The notes under the pieces were generated by a model. It saw only the letters and a program-made list of their open reading frames with translations, was not told the origin of the DNA and did not search any database. Below are positions 53,588 to 61,829 of a DNA stretch of 64,000 bases, piece by piece. The stretch comes from Methanothrix sp. (GTDB lineage: Archaea; Halobacteriota; Methanosarcinia; Methanotrichales; Methanotrichaceae): the NCBI GenBank assembly GCA_026394555.1, contig JAPKXZ010000052.1:1-64000 (forward strand), given 5' to 3'. The position numbers and the translations under genes are program-made. Positions within the stretch are counted from its first letter, which is position 1, and the number at the start of each line of letters is the position of its first letter.

Positions 53588-54769
53588 ATGAAGTGCAAAA
53601 TAATGTCTATTTCCATAGCATCGCTCTTGTGCCTGATGACTATGCCTTTTTTGCTGAGTTCTACGGCATTTGCAGGGAATGGATGCGGCATAAACCCACT
53701 GGGGGACACATCTGGGGATACTGACTTTTATGTAAGCAAGAACCAAAATCAGGGTGCTTCCGGCGTATCGTCGATGACACAATCAAGCCCGGCAAAGGCC
53801 GTTGTGACTCTTGGAGAGGTTGCCAAGGCGAACAAAAATGCCACGATCCAGAGCATAAATCCGGACCGCCTCAGTCCCCAAAGCCCGGGATCTGTCATAA
53901 TCTGGATGGTTGTGGCGTCCAATCCCGGTAATGAAAAGATGCTCTACAATTTTCGGCTTAAAGGACCCGCAACCGATGGACAGCTTAAAGATGAGACCGG
54001 TTGGATAGCCGAAAGCTCCTGGATCTGGAATACTACAGACAGAGATGCAGGAGAAAACCAGATTGAAGTGCGGGTAATGCGTGCCGGATCTGCCGGATTT
54101 GAGGACAGCAAAGTGCAAAGCTATGTTATTGCCACAAATTCTCAAAATGGTGATACGGCGGGAGCACTCGATGTGAATGCTTCATCAACCTCCGTTTCCA
54201 GTACAGCATCCTCCACGGTGGATGGTCATCCGGAATCAAAAACCCCCTACCCCATTTCGGACAAGCCGAGACTTGCGCCCGACGAGAGGTCGCGCATAAA
54301 TCCAACCGTCAGCGGTCCCAATATGAAGATGCCCGAAACAAAACCTACGCTTCTACCTCAGGCCGCCACACAGTCGGTAGTAGAAACAGCCACGGCTATG
54401 CCGGTACAGGTCGAGCCTGTGGAGCCCGAGTTTATGGAAGTGGATGGCAAGTGGACGGTAAAACTGGAGAATGAGGGCGCTACCCTAAACCCCCTGCGCA
54501 TTATTCAGACCGGAGAGAGCATCATGGGCATGGGGACTCTCAATGAGCAGAACACCAAGCTTCAGGTCCTCGTCAAAGGTTCTGTTTCCAAGAATAGCAT
54601 GAGTCTTGATGTACAGACAGTAGTTGCAAAATACGGTAACAAGATAGACAAGCGTATCAAGCTCGATCTGGTCAAGGCAGACAGAGTCATCTCTGGAAGC
54701 TATGAAATGTACTCGGGCGAAGAACTGATCGGCAAAGGAAATGCCACCGCCAGCAGATTTGCCTCTTAA
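53588..54769 (+). CDS. Secreted protein, shares C-terminal domain with next gene
   Basis: 393 residues. Signal peptide 1-29 (SLLCLMTMPFLLSSTAFAGN). A central beta-sandwich (NPDRLSPQSPGSVIIWMVVA ... NQIEVRVMRAG, Ig-like) is followed by a Ser/Thr/Pro-rich linker. The C-terminal 110 residues contain VDGKWTVKLENEGATLNPLR, IIQTGESIMGMGTLNEQ and the closing ISGSYEMYSGEELIGKGNAT. The same domain forms most of the next protein (ending LEGSYELYAMEKLEENGNAT). No catalytic motif. Probably extracellular. Confidence 0.7.
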   Translation: MKCKIMSISIASLLCLMTMPFLLSSTAFAGNGCGINPLGDTSGDTDFYVSKNQNQGASGVSSMTQSSPAKAVVTLGEVAKANKNATIQSINPDRLSPQSPGSVIIWMVVASNPGNEKMLYNFRLKGPATDGQLKDETGWIAESSWIWNTTDRDAGENQIEVRVMRAGSAGFEDSKVQSYVIATNSQNGDTAGALDVNASSTSVSSTASSTVDGHPESKTPYPISDKPRLAPDERSRINPTVSGPNMKMPETKPTLLPQAATQSVVETATAMPVQVEPVEPEFMEVDGKWTVKLENEGATLNPLRIIQTGESIMGMGTLNEQNTKLQVLVKGSVSKNSMSLDVQTVVAKYGNKIDKRIKLDLVKADRVISGSYEMYSGEELIGKGNATASRFAS

Positions 54770-54805
54770 ACAAATGTCGTCAATCTCACCAAAGGAGGAT
54801 CATAA

Positions 54806-55387
54806 TTGAAGAGCCAGTTAATTGTATGCATGGTATTGATCTTAGCTATGCTCGCTTATCCGGCCTATGCAGGCTGCGGAAAATGGGTAATTCGAGATAA
54901 TACCGATTTTCTGAAAGATCCGATGTTCGACGATGCAGTGGCATCCTCTACCGGAAGCAGTGCCACCTTAAATTCCGATGGCACGCCAATTGCTAAGAAC
55001 GAGAGTGTAGAGACTAGCGAAAAAACGGCTATCGTCGAGAAAAAGGCCCCCACAATTGACCTGGCGGGAAAGTGGAGGGTTATGCTGGAAAAAAGTTCGG
55101 CTGAACAGAATACCGGAAAAGTCATTGATTTGATACTAATTCAAACCGGCGATCGATTGCAGGGTTACGGCACCCTTCTTGAAGGGGGTTCTGATAGCCC
55201 AGCCACCGCCACTGGCTCCATATCCGATGGTGGCATAAGCCTGGATGTAAAATTGATCCCCCAGAAGAAGGATTACAGGCTGGATTTGGTTCTCGTCAAG
55301 AGTAAGCTGGAAGGCAGCTACGAGCTTTATGCGATGGAGAAGCTGGAGGAAAACGGCAATGCCACAGCCAGCAGATCCGGCTCCTGA
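54806..55387 (+). CDS. Secreted protein related to the preceding gene
   Basis: 193 residues from a TTG with a strong Shine-Dalgarno (aaaggagga). Signal peptide 1-22 (MVLILAMLAYPAYAGCG), short linker, then the shared domain: LAGKWRVMLEKSSAEQNTGK, DLILIQTGDRLQGYGTLLEG, KSKLEGSYELYAMEKLEENG. Both proteins start their mature part with AG(x)C and close with GNATASR. They arose by duplication and domain loss or gain. Function unknown. Confidence 0.7.
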   Translation: MKSQLIVCMVLILAMLAYPAYAGCGKWVIRDNTDFLKDPMFDDAVASSTGSSATLNSDGTPIAKNESVETSEKTAIVEKKAPTIDLAGKWRVMLEKSSAEQNTGKVIDLILIQTGDRLQGYGTLLEGGSDSPATATGSISDGGISLDVKLIPQKKDYRLDLVLVKSKLEGSYELYAMEKLEENGNATASRSGS

Positions 55388-55393
55388 GCATTA

Positions 55394-55876
55394 TTATTTG
55401 TGATAAGGCTCACCATGCATTATCCTAAAGCTTCGATAGATCTGCTCCAGAAGAATTATTCTCATCATCTGATGGGGAAAGGTCATCCTGGAAAAGGAGA
55501 GAATAAGGTCCGCCCTCTCTGTAACCTCTGGTGCCAGTCCCAGGGGCCCTCCGATCACAAAGGCCGCCTCCCCTCTCCCTTCCAGGATCATCTTGTGCAG
55601 CCCTGCGGCTAACCCGGGCGAGTCGAGGGCTTTTCCATTTCTGTCCAGCGCGATCACCGGGCCGCAATGCCGCTTCAGCTTATCGAGAATGGCCAGTGCC
55701 TCCTCTTGCATGGCTTTGTTCTCCTCCGCCAGGGAAGCCGTCTCTTTGATATGCGCCTCAGGCACCTCTACCATCTCCAGGCGAGCATAGGTACGAAGGC
55801 GGCGATCGAAATCTGCGGCCGCATCCTGCCAGTACTTCTCTCGAAGTCGCCCTACGGCGATGATGCGAAGAATCAA
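55394..55876 (-). CDS. rlmH: 23S rRNA (pseudouridine1915-N3)-methyltransferase RlmH
   Basis: 160-residue SPOUT-class methyltransferase that methylates pseudouridine 1915 in helix 69 of the large-subunit rRNA. The knot is visible in GEAAFVIGGPLGLAPEVTER and LILSFSRMTFPHQMMRIILLEQIYRSFRIMHGEPYHK, both typical of RlmH. The start overlaps the stop of the winged-helix gene upstream by four bases. Confidence 0.93.
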   Translation of the reverse strand: MILRIIAVGRLREKYWQDAAADFDRRLRTYARLEMVEVPEAHIKETASLAEENKAMQEEALAILDKLKRHCGPVIALDRNGKALDSPGLAAGLHKMILEGRGEAAFVIGGPLGLAPEVTERADLILSFSRMTFPHQMMRIILLEQIYRSFRIMHGEPYHK

Positions 55877-56187
55877 CTTCTAGCCTCCACGTTGTTCAGA
55901 TAGAGCAGGCCGGTGGTCGTAACTCTCCAGCCGCCTTCTGTCCGCTCGATCACCAGAGCCTTTTCCAACATCTGCAAGTGATACTCGGCCAGAGCCACGC
56001 CAAGATCCAGCTCCTTTGCTATCTGCTCATTGCTCCTCACTTCGCCGGCAATGAAGCTGAGCATCTTTCGGCGCAACGGGAGCTGCAGGACTTCCAGTGC
56101 AAAGCGGTGATCTTCGGCGCTCTCCCACCAATTTGCAGCTTCTGCAGAATTAGAATTTGCATCTTGAATATTAATAGTAGTCGTCAT
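55873..56187 (-). CDS. ArsR-like winged-helix protein
   Basis: 104 residues: FALEVLQLPLRRKMLSFIAG, EVRSNEQIAKELDLGVALAE, YHLQMLEKALVIERTEGGWR. This is an ArsR-type winged helix in which the recognition helix is LGVALAEYHLQML. No metal-binding Cys. It lies directly before rlmH with an ATGA overlap; a joint role is not obvious, and it may regulate the unit. Confidence 0.7.
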   Translation of the reverse strand: MTTTINIQDANSNSAEAANWWESAEDHRFALEVLQLPLRRKMLSFIAGEVRSNEQIAKELDLGVALAEYHLQMLEKALVIERTEGGWRVTTTGLLYLNNVEARS

Positions 56188-56252
56188 ATTAGAAGAAACA
56201 TTATTTTATTATACATAATGTCACTTAAAAATTTATTTAAGTAAAGATCCAT

Positions 56253-56708
56253 TTACTCATTTTTATTATCTCCATGTATCTCGCATACCCCGCTTCCGAC
56301 CTCGCAAGCCCGGCAGATCTCCCTCTCTTCGTCCAGATGGCGAGAGGCAGTGGCCAGCACGCTGGCTGAGGCCAGGTTTCCGGCCAGAAATACGGCGGCG
56401 GCAATCTGATCATCCGGAATGCCCAGATTGGAGGCGATGCGAATATGCAGCTTCAGGCAGTGGCTGCATCTCATGGCTGCCGACACAGCGACCGAGATCA
56501 GTTCGATGGTCTTGGCATCCAGAGTAGAGCTTCTCTGGATGGCGTTGTTATGCAGCACCTTGGTGATGAGAATCTCGGGGCTGTCCTGCATGAACTGAAA
56601 AACATAGGGGATCTCGCCGTAAGTGCTCTCCACTGCTTTTAAGATATCCGCTGCTGCTTTCTCCTTCCCCTTGACCAAAATGGCGTCCAGATCATCCTCG
56701 AAGCTCAT
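56253..56708 (-). CDS. Carboxymuconolactone decarboxylase/AhpD-like protein with CxxC
   Basis: 151 residues with the AhpD-type helical core ISVAVSAAMRCSHCLKLHIR, whose CxxC and His are the redox site of alkyl-hydroperoxidase relatives, and GIPDDQIAAAVFLAGNLASA. A second Cys set EICRACEVGSGVCEIHG at the C-terminus may bind metal. It follows mmp7 by 20 bases on the same strand. A link to MCR or to oxidative protection is possible but not shown. Confidence 0.8.
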   Translation of the reverse strand: MSFEDDLDAILVKGKEKAAADILKAVESTYGEIPYVFQFMQDSPEILITKVLHNNAIQRSSTLDAKTIELISVAVSAAMRCSHCLKLHIRIASNLGIPDDQIAAAVFLAGNLASASVLATASRHLDEEREICRACEVGSGVCEIHGDNKNE

Positions 56709-56728
56709 GACCTCTCCTTTCCCGGGCC

Positions 56729-57652
56729 TTAGAAGACAAACCCGGTTTCAGATGCGGACAGTATCCTCACAAGTATATAGTCTTTCATACGCGACGGCTT
56801 GATGGTGGCAATCTCGCCTAGCGACACACCCTCGTCGAAGGTTACAGCTTTTACTGCATCCTTGTAAGCATCGTAAGGCAGCTTCACACGAACGCCGGTC
56901 AGATTGAGGGCTATGGGAAGCGGCGAATAGGAGAACTCCACATCCGGCACCTGCTCGCGTACGCTGTCCATGACTCGAGGCGGCGAGGTGGTGAGCGGAT
57001 CCTTGGCAATGGAGGAGCGCGTCTTGTCCAGGGCTCTGCCTACGGATTCAACGATCCTGTCTAAGGATCCGATCTCTGTAGCCTTGCGGGCCCGGTGCGC
57101 TACTCTTCCTATGGACGAAACATACTCAAAGGCATAGGGAAGGTCTTTGGCCTCGATCTCTGGCCCGCCCGTGACCACCACGGGCACGCTGATGTTCCGG
57201 TATAAGCTCTCCTTTTTCTTGATGCACTCCTGGAAGTTGCCGAAGATGAATACGGCGGCATCATGCTCATTTATCAGAGCGGTTTCATATTCATTGATCT
57301 GGGCGATCTCGCGACCGACGCCTCTGGCCAGTCCCAGCATGTTAGTCTTGGAGCCATGGCGGCGCAGGTACTCGGCTATGTCGCAAGCAGAATGAGGCAG
57401 ATGGTGAATGGCCAATGTGGGCGTTACCACCGCCACCTCCGTTCCGGCCAGCGGCGCTCGCACCAGCTCTCCACGTAGCTCCTTGGCCATTGCCTGCAAG
57501 ATAGCCATATCTTCCGTTGGAACCAATATCAAAAGAATGATCTCGGTCTGGGTTACATTCTTTTGCAGGACGTAGCCTCCCAGGTCCTCTACCAGCTCCA
57601 CGACCAGGTCGTGCTTGTACAACCCTCCCGTGAACATCACAGGCTCAAGCAT
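56729..57652 (-). CDS. mmp7: Methanogenesis marker protein 7
   Basis: 307 residues. MFTGGLYKHDLVVELVEDLG, TPTLAIHHLPHSACDIAEYL and HDAAVFIFGNFQECI match marker 7. In Methanothermobacter it was found (established knowledge) in the complex that activates methyl-CoM reductase with McrC and AtwA. Last of the marker operon here. It overlaps mmp17 by eight bases. Catalytic role unknown. Confidence 0.9.
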   Translation of the reverse strand: MLEPVMFTGGLYKHDLVVELVEDLGGYVLQKNVTQTEIILLILVPTEDMAILQAMAKELRGELVRAPLAGTEVAVVTPTLAIHHLPHSACDIAEYLRRHGSKTNMLGLARGVGREIAQINEYETALINEHDAAVFIFGNFQECIKKKESLYRNISVPVVVTGGPEIEAKDLPYAFEYVSSIGRVAHRARKATEIGSLDRIVESVGRALDKTRSSIAKDPLTTSPPRVMDSVREQVPDVEFSYSPLPIALNLTGVRVKLPYDAYKDAVKAVTFDEGVSLGEIATIKPSRMKDYILVRILSASETGFVF

Positions 57653-58217
57653 TCTCCATCTCCCGGATCTTTCCTTTGATCTCAGATACCATTTCCGGCG
57701 TCAAGCTCTCCTCGGCTGCTATGAAAAAGAAGCTGTCTTTGGTCATTATGTTGCGCCGGTTGCGAAAGCCTTCCGGTGCCACTCTCACCAGGGCATCGGT
57801 CAGATCTTGCAGGAACTCTGCCTCCAGGTTTGCAACCATTAGCTCGGAAGGTGACGTATCCGAGGCTATGATCACAATGTCCCTTGCCGGTTGCTCTATC
57901 CTCTCCCTTCCGTAGCGCTCCCCCAGTACCCGGAGTAGATCAGCCATATGCTCCTCATCATTGATCTTGATCTGATAACCGCCCTGCACCTTCATAACAT
58001 CGCCCACATCCTTGACGGTGAGCGGCGGAATTCCGGAGCGAAGAAGTCCGTATACCGCAAAGTACGGCTTAAGTATGTCCACGTAAACATAAAGCCTGCC
58101 GATGGACCGGATGAGGCCGAGGCCCTGCAAAATGTCCATGATGAGCTCCCGGTACTTCTTAGCCCCGAACTCCTCCTGGCCTGTGACCTCAATCTTGAAG
58201 ACCTCCATGGGGTCCAT
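57645..58217 (-). CDS. mmp17: Methanogenesis marker protein 17
   Basis: 190 residues from the ATG at 58217 (MDPMEVFKIEVTGQEEFGAK), one base after the mmp15 stop. The longer frame to 58256 would overlap mmp15. RLYVYVDILKPYFAVYGLLR and the charged C-terminus fit marker 17, a member of the MCR activation complex in Methanothermobacter. No catalytic motif is visible. Confidence 0.87.
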   Translation of the reverse strand: MDPMEVFKIEVTGQEEFGAKKYRELIMDILQGLGLIRSIGRLYVYVDILKPYFAVYGLLRSGIPPLTVKDVGDVMKVQGGYQIKINDEEHMADLLRVLGERYGRERIEQPARDIVIIASDTSPSELMVANLEAEFLQDLTDALVRVAPEGFRNRRNIMTKDSFFFIAAEESLTPEMVSEIKGKIREMENA

Positions 58218-58218
58218 C

Positions 58219-59445
58219 TCAGTCCTCCAGCAGCCCCGAAACGAGCAATGCAGCACCTACTGCCCCAATGTACTGAGCATACTTGGGAACCGTCACCTTA
58301 ACATGGAGAAGCTCTTCCATGGCTTTAGGCAGTCCTTCAATGAGAGAGGTTCCACCCACCATGATCACCGGCTCCTTAACCTCAACCTCTTGCAGCTGCT
58401 GCTCGTAGACCTGCTCGGCCACAGAATGGCAGGCAGCCATGGCCACGTCTTCCGGTTTGCAGCCCAGGGCAAGGCTGTTGACCAGGCTTTGCGTGCCGAA
58501 GACTATGCAGTAGCTGTTCATGGCTACATTTTTATAGTCTCCTTGGAGTGCCAGCTTTCCCAGCTCTGTGATGTCGACACCAAGTCGTTTCGCGGTCAGC
58601 TCCAGGAACCTGCCCGAGGCTCCTGCACATATTCCGCCCATGGTAAAGCCACCGGGAATGCCGTCCTGCACGGATATGGCCTTGTTGTCCATGCCGCCGA
58701 TATCAATAACTGTGGCGTTGCCCTTCTGGGCGTCAGCTAAAAAGACAGCTCCCTTGGAGTTGACGGTTATCTCCTCCTGGATCAGCCGGGCGTTGATATG
58801 CTTGCCCACCAAAAAGCGTCCGTAGCCGGTCACGCCAATGGCAGCGATATCATCTTTCGCCACGTTCGCATTCTTCATGGCAGCTTGCAGAGCATCTTCG
58901 GCACTCTTCAAGACCTCGTTGGTGGGAACCCAGCCGGTGCCTATCACCTCATTGTCTCTCATCACCACCGACTTGGTAGTGGTGGACCCGGAGTCGATTC
59001 CTGCCGTTAGGCCCGTCTGCTTCTCACGAGCCAGGAGGCCACGGTACTTGACGGTGGTAACCAGCGCTTCCATCCGAGTAAGGAGCGTCTCTGCCGTCGT
59101 TCTCTCCGTGAAGGAGTAGCTCAAGACGGGAATCTTGGAGTGCTCATGAATGAATTTTCTAATCTCCGATCGGATGATGGCAGCCTCAGCGCAGCGAAAG
59201 CAGGTCATGACAATTACGGCGTCGGCGAGGTCCGGATTTTGCACGATTCGAACCGCCCGAGCCATGGCCAAGTTGAGGTCCCCGGAGGAGACGGAAACGC
59301 CAAAGGTGTTCTCCACGTTGAGGATATCCTCCAAAGATACCTCAGGATAGATGATCTTTGCTCCTACCGTTTCCGCGGCGCGATCGATCTCTTTTTGAAT
59401 GCCGCTGTACTCCGAACCGCAGGAGAGCTGAGCAATGCGAATCAC
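58219..59445 (-). CDS. mmp15: Methanogenesis marker protein 15 (ASKHA ATPase, BcrAD/HgdC-like)
   Basis: 408 residues. The C-terminal two thirds form an acetate/sugar kinase-Hsp70-actin ATPase like the activators of 2-hydroxyacyl-CoA dehydratase: [17 protein letters not shown] near 150, [14 protein letters not shown] near 240, [11 protein letters not shown], and [17 protein letters not shown] Cys in the ICAGASG segment and [10 protein letters not shown] in the N-terminal part are candidate iron-sulfur ligands. By analogy it may drive ATP-dependent low-potential electron transfer for MCR activation. The start overlaps mmp5 by four bases. Confidence 0.9.
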   Translation of the reverse strand: MIRIAQLSCGSEYSGIQKEIDRAAETVGAKIIYPEVSLEDILNVENTFGVSVSSGDLNLAMARAVRIVQNPDLADAVIVMTCFRCAEAAIIRSEIRKFIHEHSKIPVLSYSFTERTTAETLLTRMEALVTTVKYRGLLAREKQTGLTAGIDSGSTTTKSVVMRDNEVIGTGWVPTNEVLKSAEDALQAAMKNANVAKDDIAAIGVTGYGRFLVGKHINARLIQEEITVNSKGAVFLADAQKGNATVIDIGGMDNKAISVQDGIPGGFTMGGICAGASGRFLELTAKRLGVDITELGKLALQGDYKNVAMNSYCIVFGTQSLVNSLALGCKPEDVAMAACHSVAEQVYEQQLQEVEVKEPVIMVGGTSLIEGLPKAMEELLHVKVTVPKYAQYIGAVGAALLVSGLLED

Positions 59446-59879
59446 TTTAAACCCTCCAAAAAGGTCCTGATCTTCTGCACAAAGACCTTGGCCTCATCAT
59501 CGTTTGTTGGATAGGATAAATCGAGCACAGGAATTCCTTTGGTCCTGATGAGCAACCTCACCAGTTCATTGGTTCGAGAGCAGCCAGAACAGCCCGTGAG
59601 CCACCCCGGATCTTCTACTATGATCGCAGCCTCTGCCTCCTCAATGATCGGTCCAATCAGAGCCATCCGGCCCCGCACGCCGGAAGGGACATCCACAGCC
59701 GCATAACGTAGCCCCTTCTTCGGCTCCTCGGGAGTGACGTTCAAAGGCGGGGATTCGATCCCACTTGCTGTAACGAGGTTACGCACCGCTTCCGAAACCA
59801 CAAGCGCCTTGTGACCCATCCTCTCCACAAGGTCGTAGAGTATCATGCTGGTAGGAGGATAAACTATAACTTTTGCCAT
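59442..59879 (-). CDS. mmp5: Methanogenesis marker protein 5
   Basis: 145 residues. [20 protein letters not shown] at the N-terminus and [19 protein letters not shown] with a CxxC pair near 100 are characteristic. The Cys pair may bind a metal or cluster, and [20 protein letters not shown] closes the fold. Middle of the marker operon. Molecular role unknown. Confidence 0.9.
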   Translation of the reverse strand: MAKVIVYPPTSMILYDLVERMGHKALVVSEAVRNLVTASGIESPPLNVTPEEPKKGLRYAAVDVPSGVRGRMALIGPIIEEAEAAIIVEDPGWLTGCSGCSRTNELVRLLIRTKGIPVLDLSYPTNDDEAKVFVQKIRTFLEGLK

Positions 59880-59888
59880 TGATTTACC

Positions 59889-60308
59889 TCAGGATAAACC
59901 ATTTCTTACTATCTCTTCCAGCCTCTTGATCGGAAGAGGTTTCTTCTTTTTTGGAATGACCGGAACTATGCCCTCAGAGGCCAGTGCCCTGGAGATCATG
60001 GGCAACATCTTGGATTCGGACTCGATCATATAAAATCCGGGCCTTGCACCTCCACCTCTGCGACCTCGGCAGCGCCGGGGGTCACCTGGTGGGAAACCCC
60101 GGTCCTTGATGAATATGCCGGCAGGGTCGAGAGCCCGGATCTCTTTTACGAGTGCATTTATCACTTCTTCTTCGCCATTTATGACGACTCCAAAGCAGGT
60201 CTCCTTGACTGTGACGATGTATTTCGAACCGTAAATCTTCATGGCGATATCTGAGGGAAGGATATTCGACTCAGAGGATGTTATCACATATTTGGTGACC
60301 AACATCAT
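59889..60308 (-). CDS. mmp6: Methanogenesis marker protein 6
   Basis: 139 residues. Marker 6 signature FIKDRGFPPGDPRRCRG followed by RRGGGARPGFYMIESE. The basic Gly/Arg-rich centre is highly conserved in the family. No catalytic assignment. Overlaps mmp3 by four bases at its start. Confidence 0.9.
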   Translation of the reverse strand: MMLVTKYVITSSESNILPSDIAMKIYGSKYIVTVKETCFGVVINGEEEVINALVKEIRALDPAGIFIKDRGFPPGDPRRCRGRRGGGARPGFYMIESESKMLPMISRALASEGIVPVIPKKKKPLPIKRLEEIVRNGLS

Positions 60309-61828
60309 CGCACCTCCTTAATGTAAATCGTCTCCCCTTCCGACACATCTTTCAGCTTATCCGGCTCCAGTACCCGGCCGATGATGTTCGTCGCCTCGAA
60401 TTTCTCGCCGGATGGGCCGTAGCGCTTATCATCCACGAGCTTCATTCCCACCAGGCCGATCTTCTTGGAAACCTGGTTGGAAACGGCAATTGACCCAGCC
60501 GGTACGGTTCCGGTAGGCTTGTTTTCAGGCAGCAGTTCCTTTAAGTTGACGGCATCAATCTCCGGCTTGAAGAGCAGAGTATTCTCATAGACAAAATAGA
60601 CCGGCAAGGGGCCCACAGGCCTCTCCTTAAGTCCGGTCACGTGCCGGAAGTAGTCCAGAGTCTTTGGTGCCAGATCATCGTAAAGCTGGACCGAGACCAG
60701 GCGGGCGAGCGGGATAGAAAAAATGCGCACCTTTTTGTGCTTTAAAATCGCCATCGTCTCTCCAGGCTCCTGCTTCACCACGACGGCATCTAACCCTTCG
60801 TATCCTTCCACCTCGGTCTCGATGCCTCGTTCTTGCATCTGAACAAGAGCTTCTTTGAGACTGCTGCCCATGAGCATGATACGCTCCGGCGATACCCTAA
60901 ACGTTATCAACTGGCCGGGACCGGCCAGCTTTATCATATCCATTCCAGAGGTGATCCTTGCCACCGCAGAGTGGCCTGGATTCGAGGTTCGGTCCTGCTT
61001 GTAGACGAAGATCCTGCCTAAACCTCGCCCGCTCGTCCTTACCGTCACAATTCCTTCCAGACGAGGTTCACGATGCTCGAAGACTATGGGCACGGTGAGC
61101 AACTGATCGGATGAAATATATGAGCTGGAGACGGAATCGACCTTAAAGAAGCCGTCCCGAGTCAGGGCCAGGAAAAATTCCGCGCCTATTGGAGCATCTT
61201 CGATCAGCTCTGTCTCAACTTTAGTAAATATCTCCATTCCCTCTTCTAAGGGCGTAGTTAGATCAGTCGTGGCCTGTTTCGATGTTATGTCCTGCCATTC
61301 AACAATTGGCTCGATGCCCTGTATTTCGTCGCCTGATTGCAGTCGATCTAGAGTATTTTTGCCGCCCACAATGTGGCCGAGAACCCCACCATTCTTAGGT
61401 GTGCCGTAGGCTGCCGTATGCCTTCTCTTTATGAATATGATCTGAGTGTTCTTTCTGTCAAATCCGGCTGCACCAAGCACAACCTCCCAGCGGCTGTATT
61501 CCCGGGCATCACGTTCAAAAGAGAGGGTGGAAGCAAATGGCCCGAAGGCTATGCCGTCCGGCGAGACCCATCTAACTGTTGATCCCGATATTTTGTCCAG
61601 GTTCTCGTGCCAGATCCTCTGCAGATCGCCATCAATTAGCTCTATTCTTAGTTTGCCCTTGCTGGTGTTAAGCCAATAGGAGTTGGTCACGCGACTCTTC
61701 TCGCCTCGACCTTTGACCACACCCACTATTGCGCCATTCGCAGGATTTGCGCCGGCTTTGCCCAGGGCATCCAAAAGCACTGCTCCGGGCAATAGCTCGA
61801 TCTCTTTGCCATCGACGAAGACTCTCAA
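60305..61828 (-). CDS. mmp3: Methanogenesis marker protein 3
   Basis: 507 residues. MRVFVDGKEIELLPGAVLLD (a small beta-grasp-like start), HTAAYGTPKNGGVLGHIVGG and ITFRVSPERIMLMGSSLKEA. The family has been annotated as peptidyl-prolyl isomerase-like because of the central beta-barrel (cyclophilin-like) domains. It is another member of the MCR activation complex in Methanothermobacter as I recall. It lies one base after the atwA stop, so it is translated from the same mRNA. Confidence 0.9.
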   Translation of the reverse strand: MRVFVDGKEIELLPGAVLLDALGKAGANPANGAIVGVVKGRGEKSRVTNSYWLNTSKGKLRIELIDGDLQRIWHENLDKISGSTVRWVSPDGIAFGPFASTLSFERDAREYSRWEVVLGAAGFDRKNTQIIFIKRRHTAAYGTPKNGGVLGHIVGGKNTLDRLQSGDEIQGIEPIVEWQDITSKQATTDLTTPLEEGMEIFTKVETELIEDAPIGAEFFLALTRDGFFKVDSVSSSYISSDQLLTVPIVFEHREPRLEGIVTVRTSGRGLGRIFVYKQDRTSNPGHSAVARITSGMDMIKLAGPGQLITFRVSPERIMLMGSSLKEALVQMQERGIETEVEGYEGLDAVVVKQEPGETMAILKHKKVRIFSIPLARLVSVQLYDDLAPKTLDYFRHVTGLKERPVGPLPVYFVYENTLLFKPEIDAVNLKELLPENKPTGTVPAGSIAVSNQVSKKIGLVGMKLVDDKRYGPSGEKFEATNIIGRVLEPDKLKDVSEGETIYIKEVR

Positions 61829-61829
61829 A

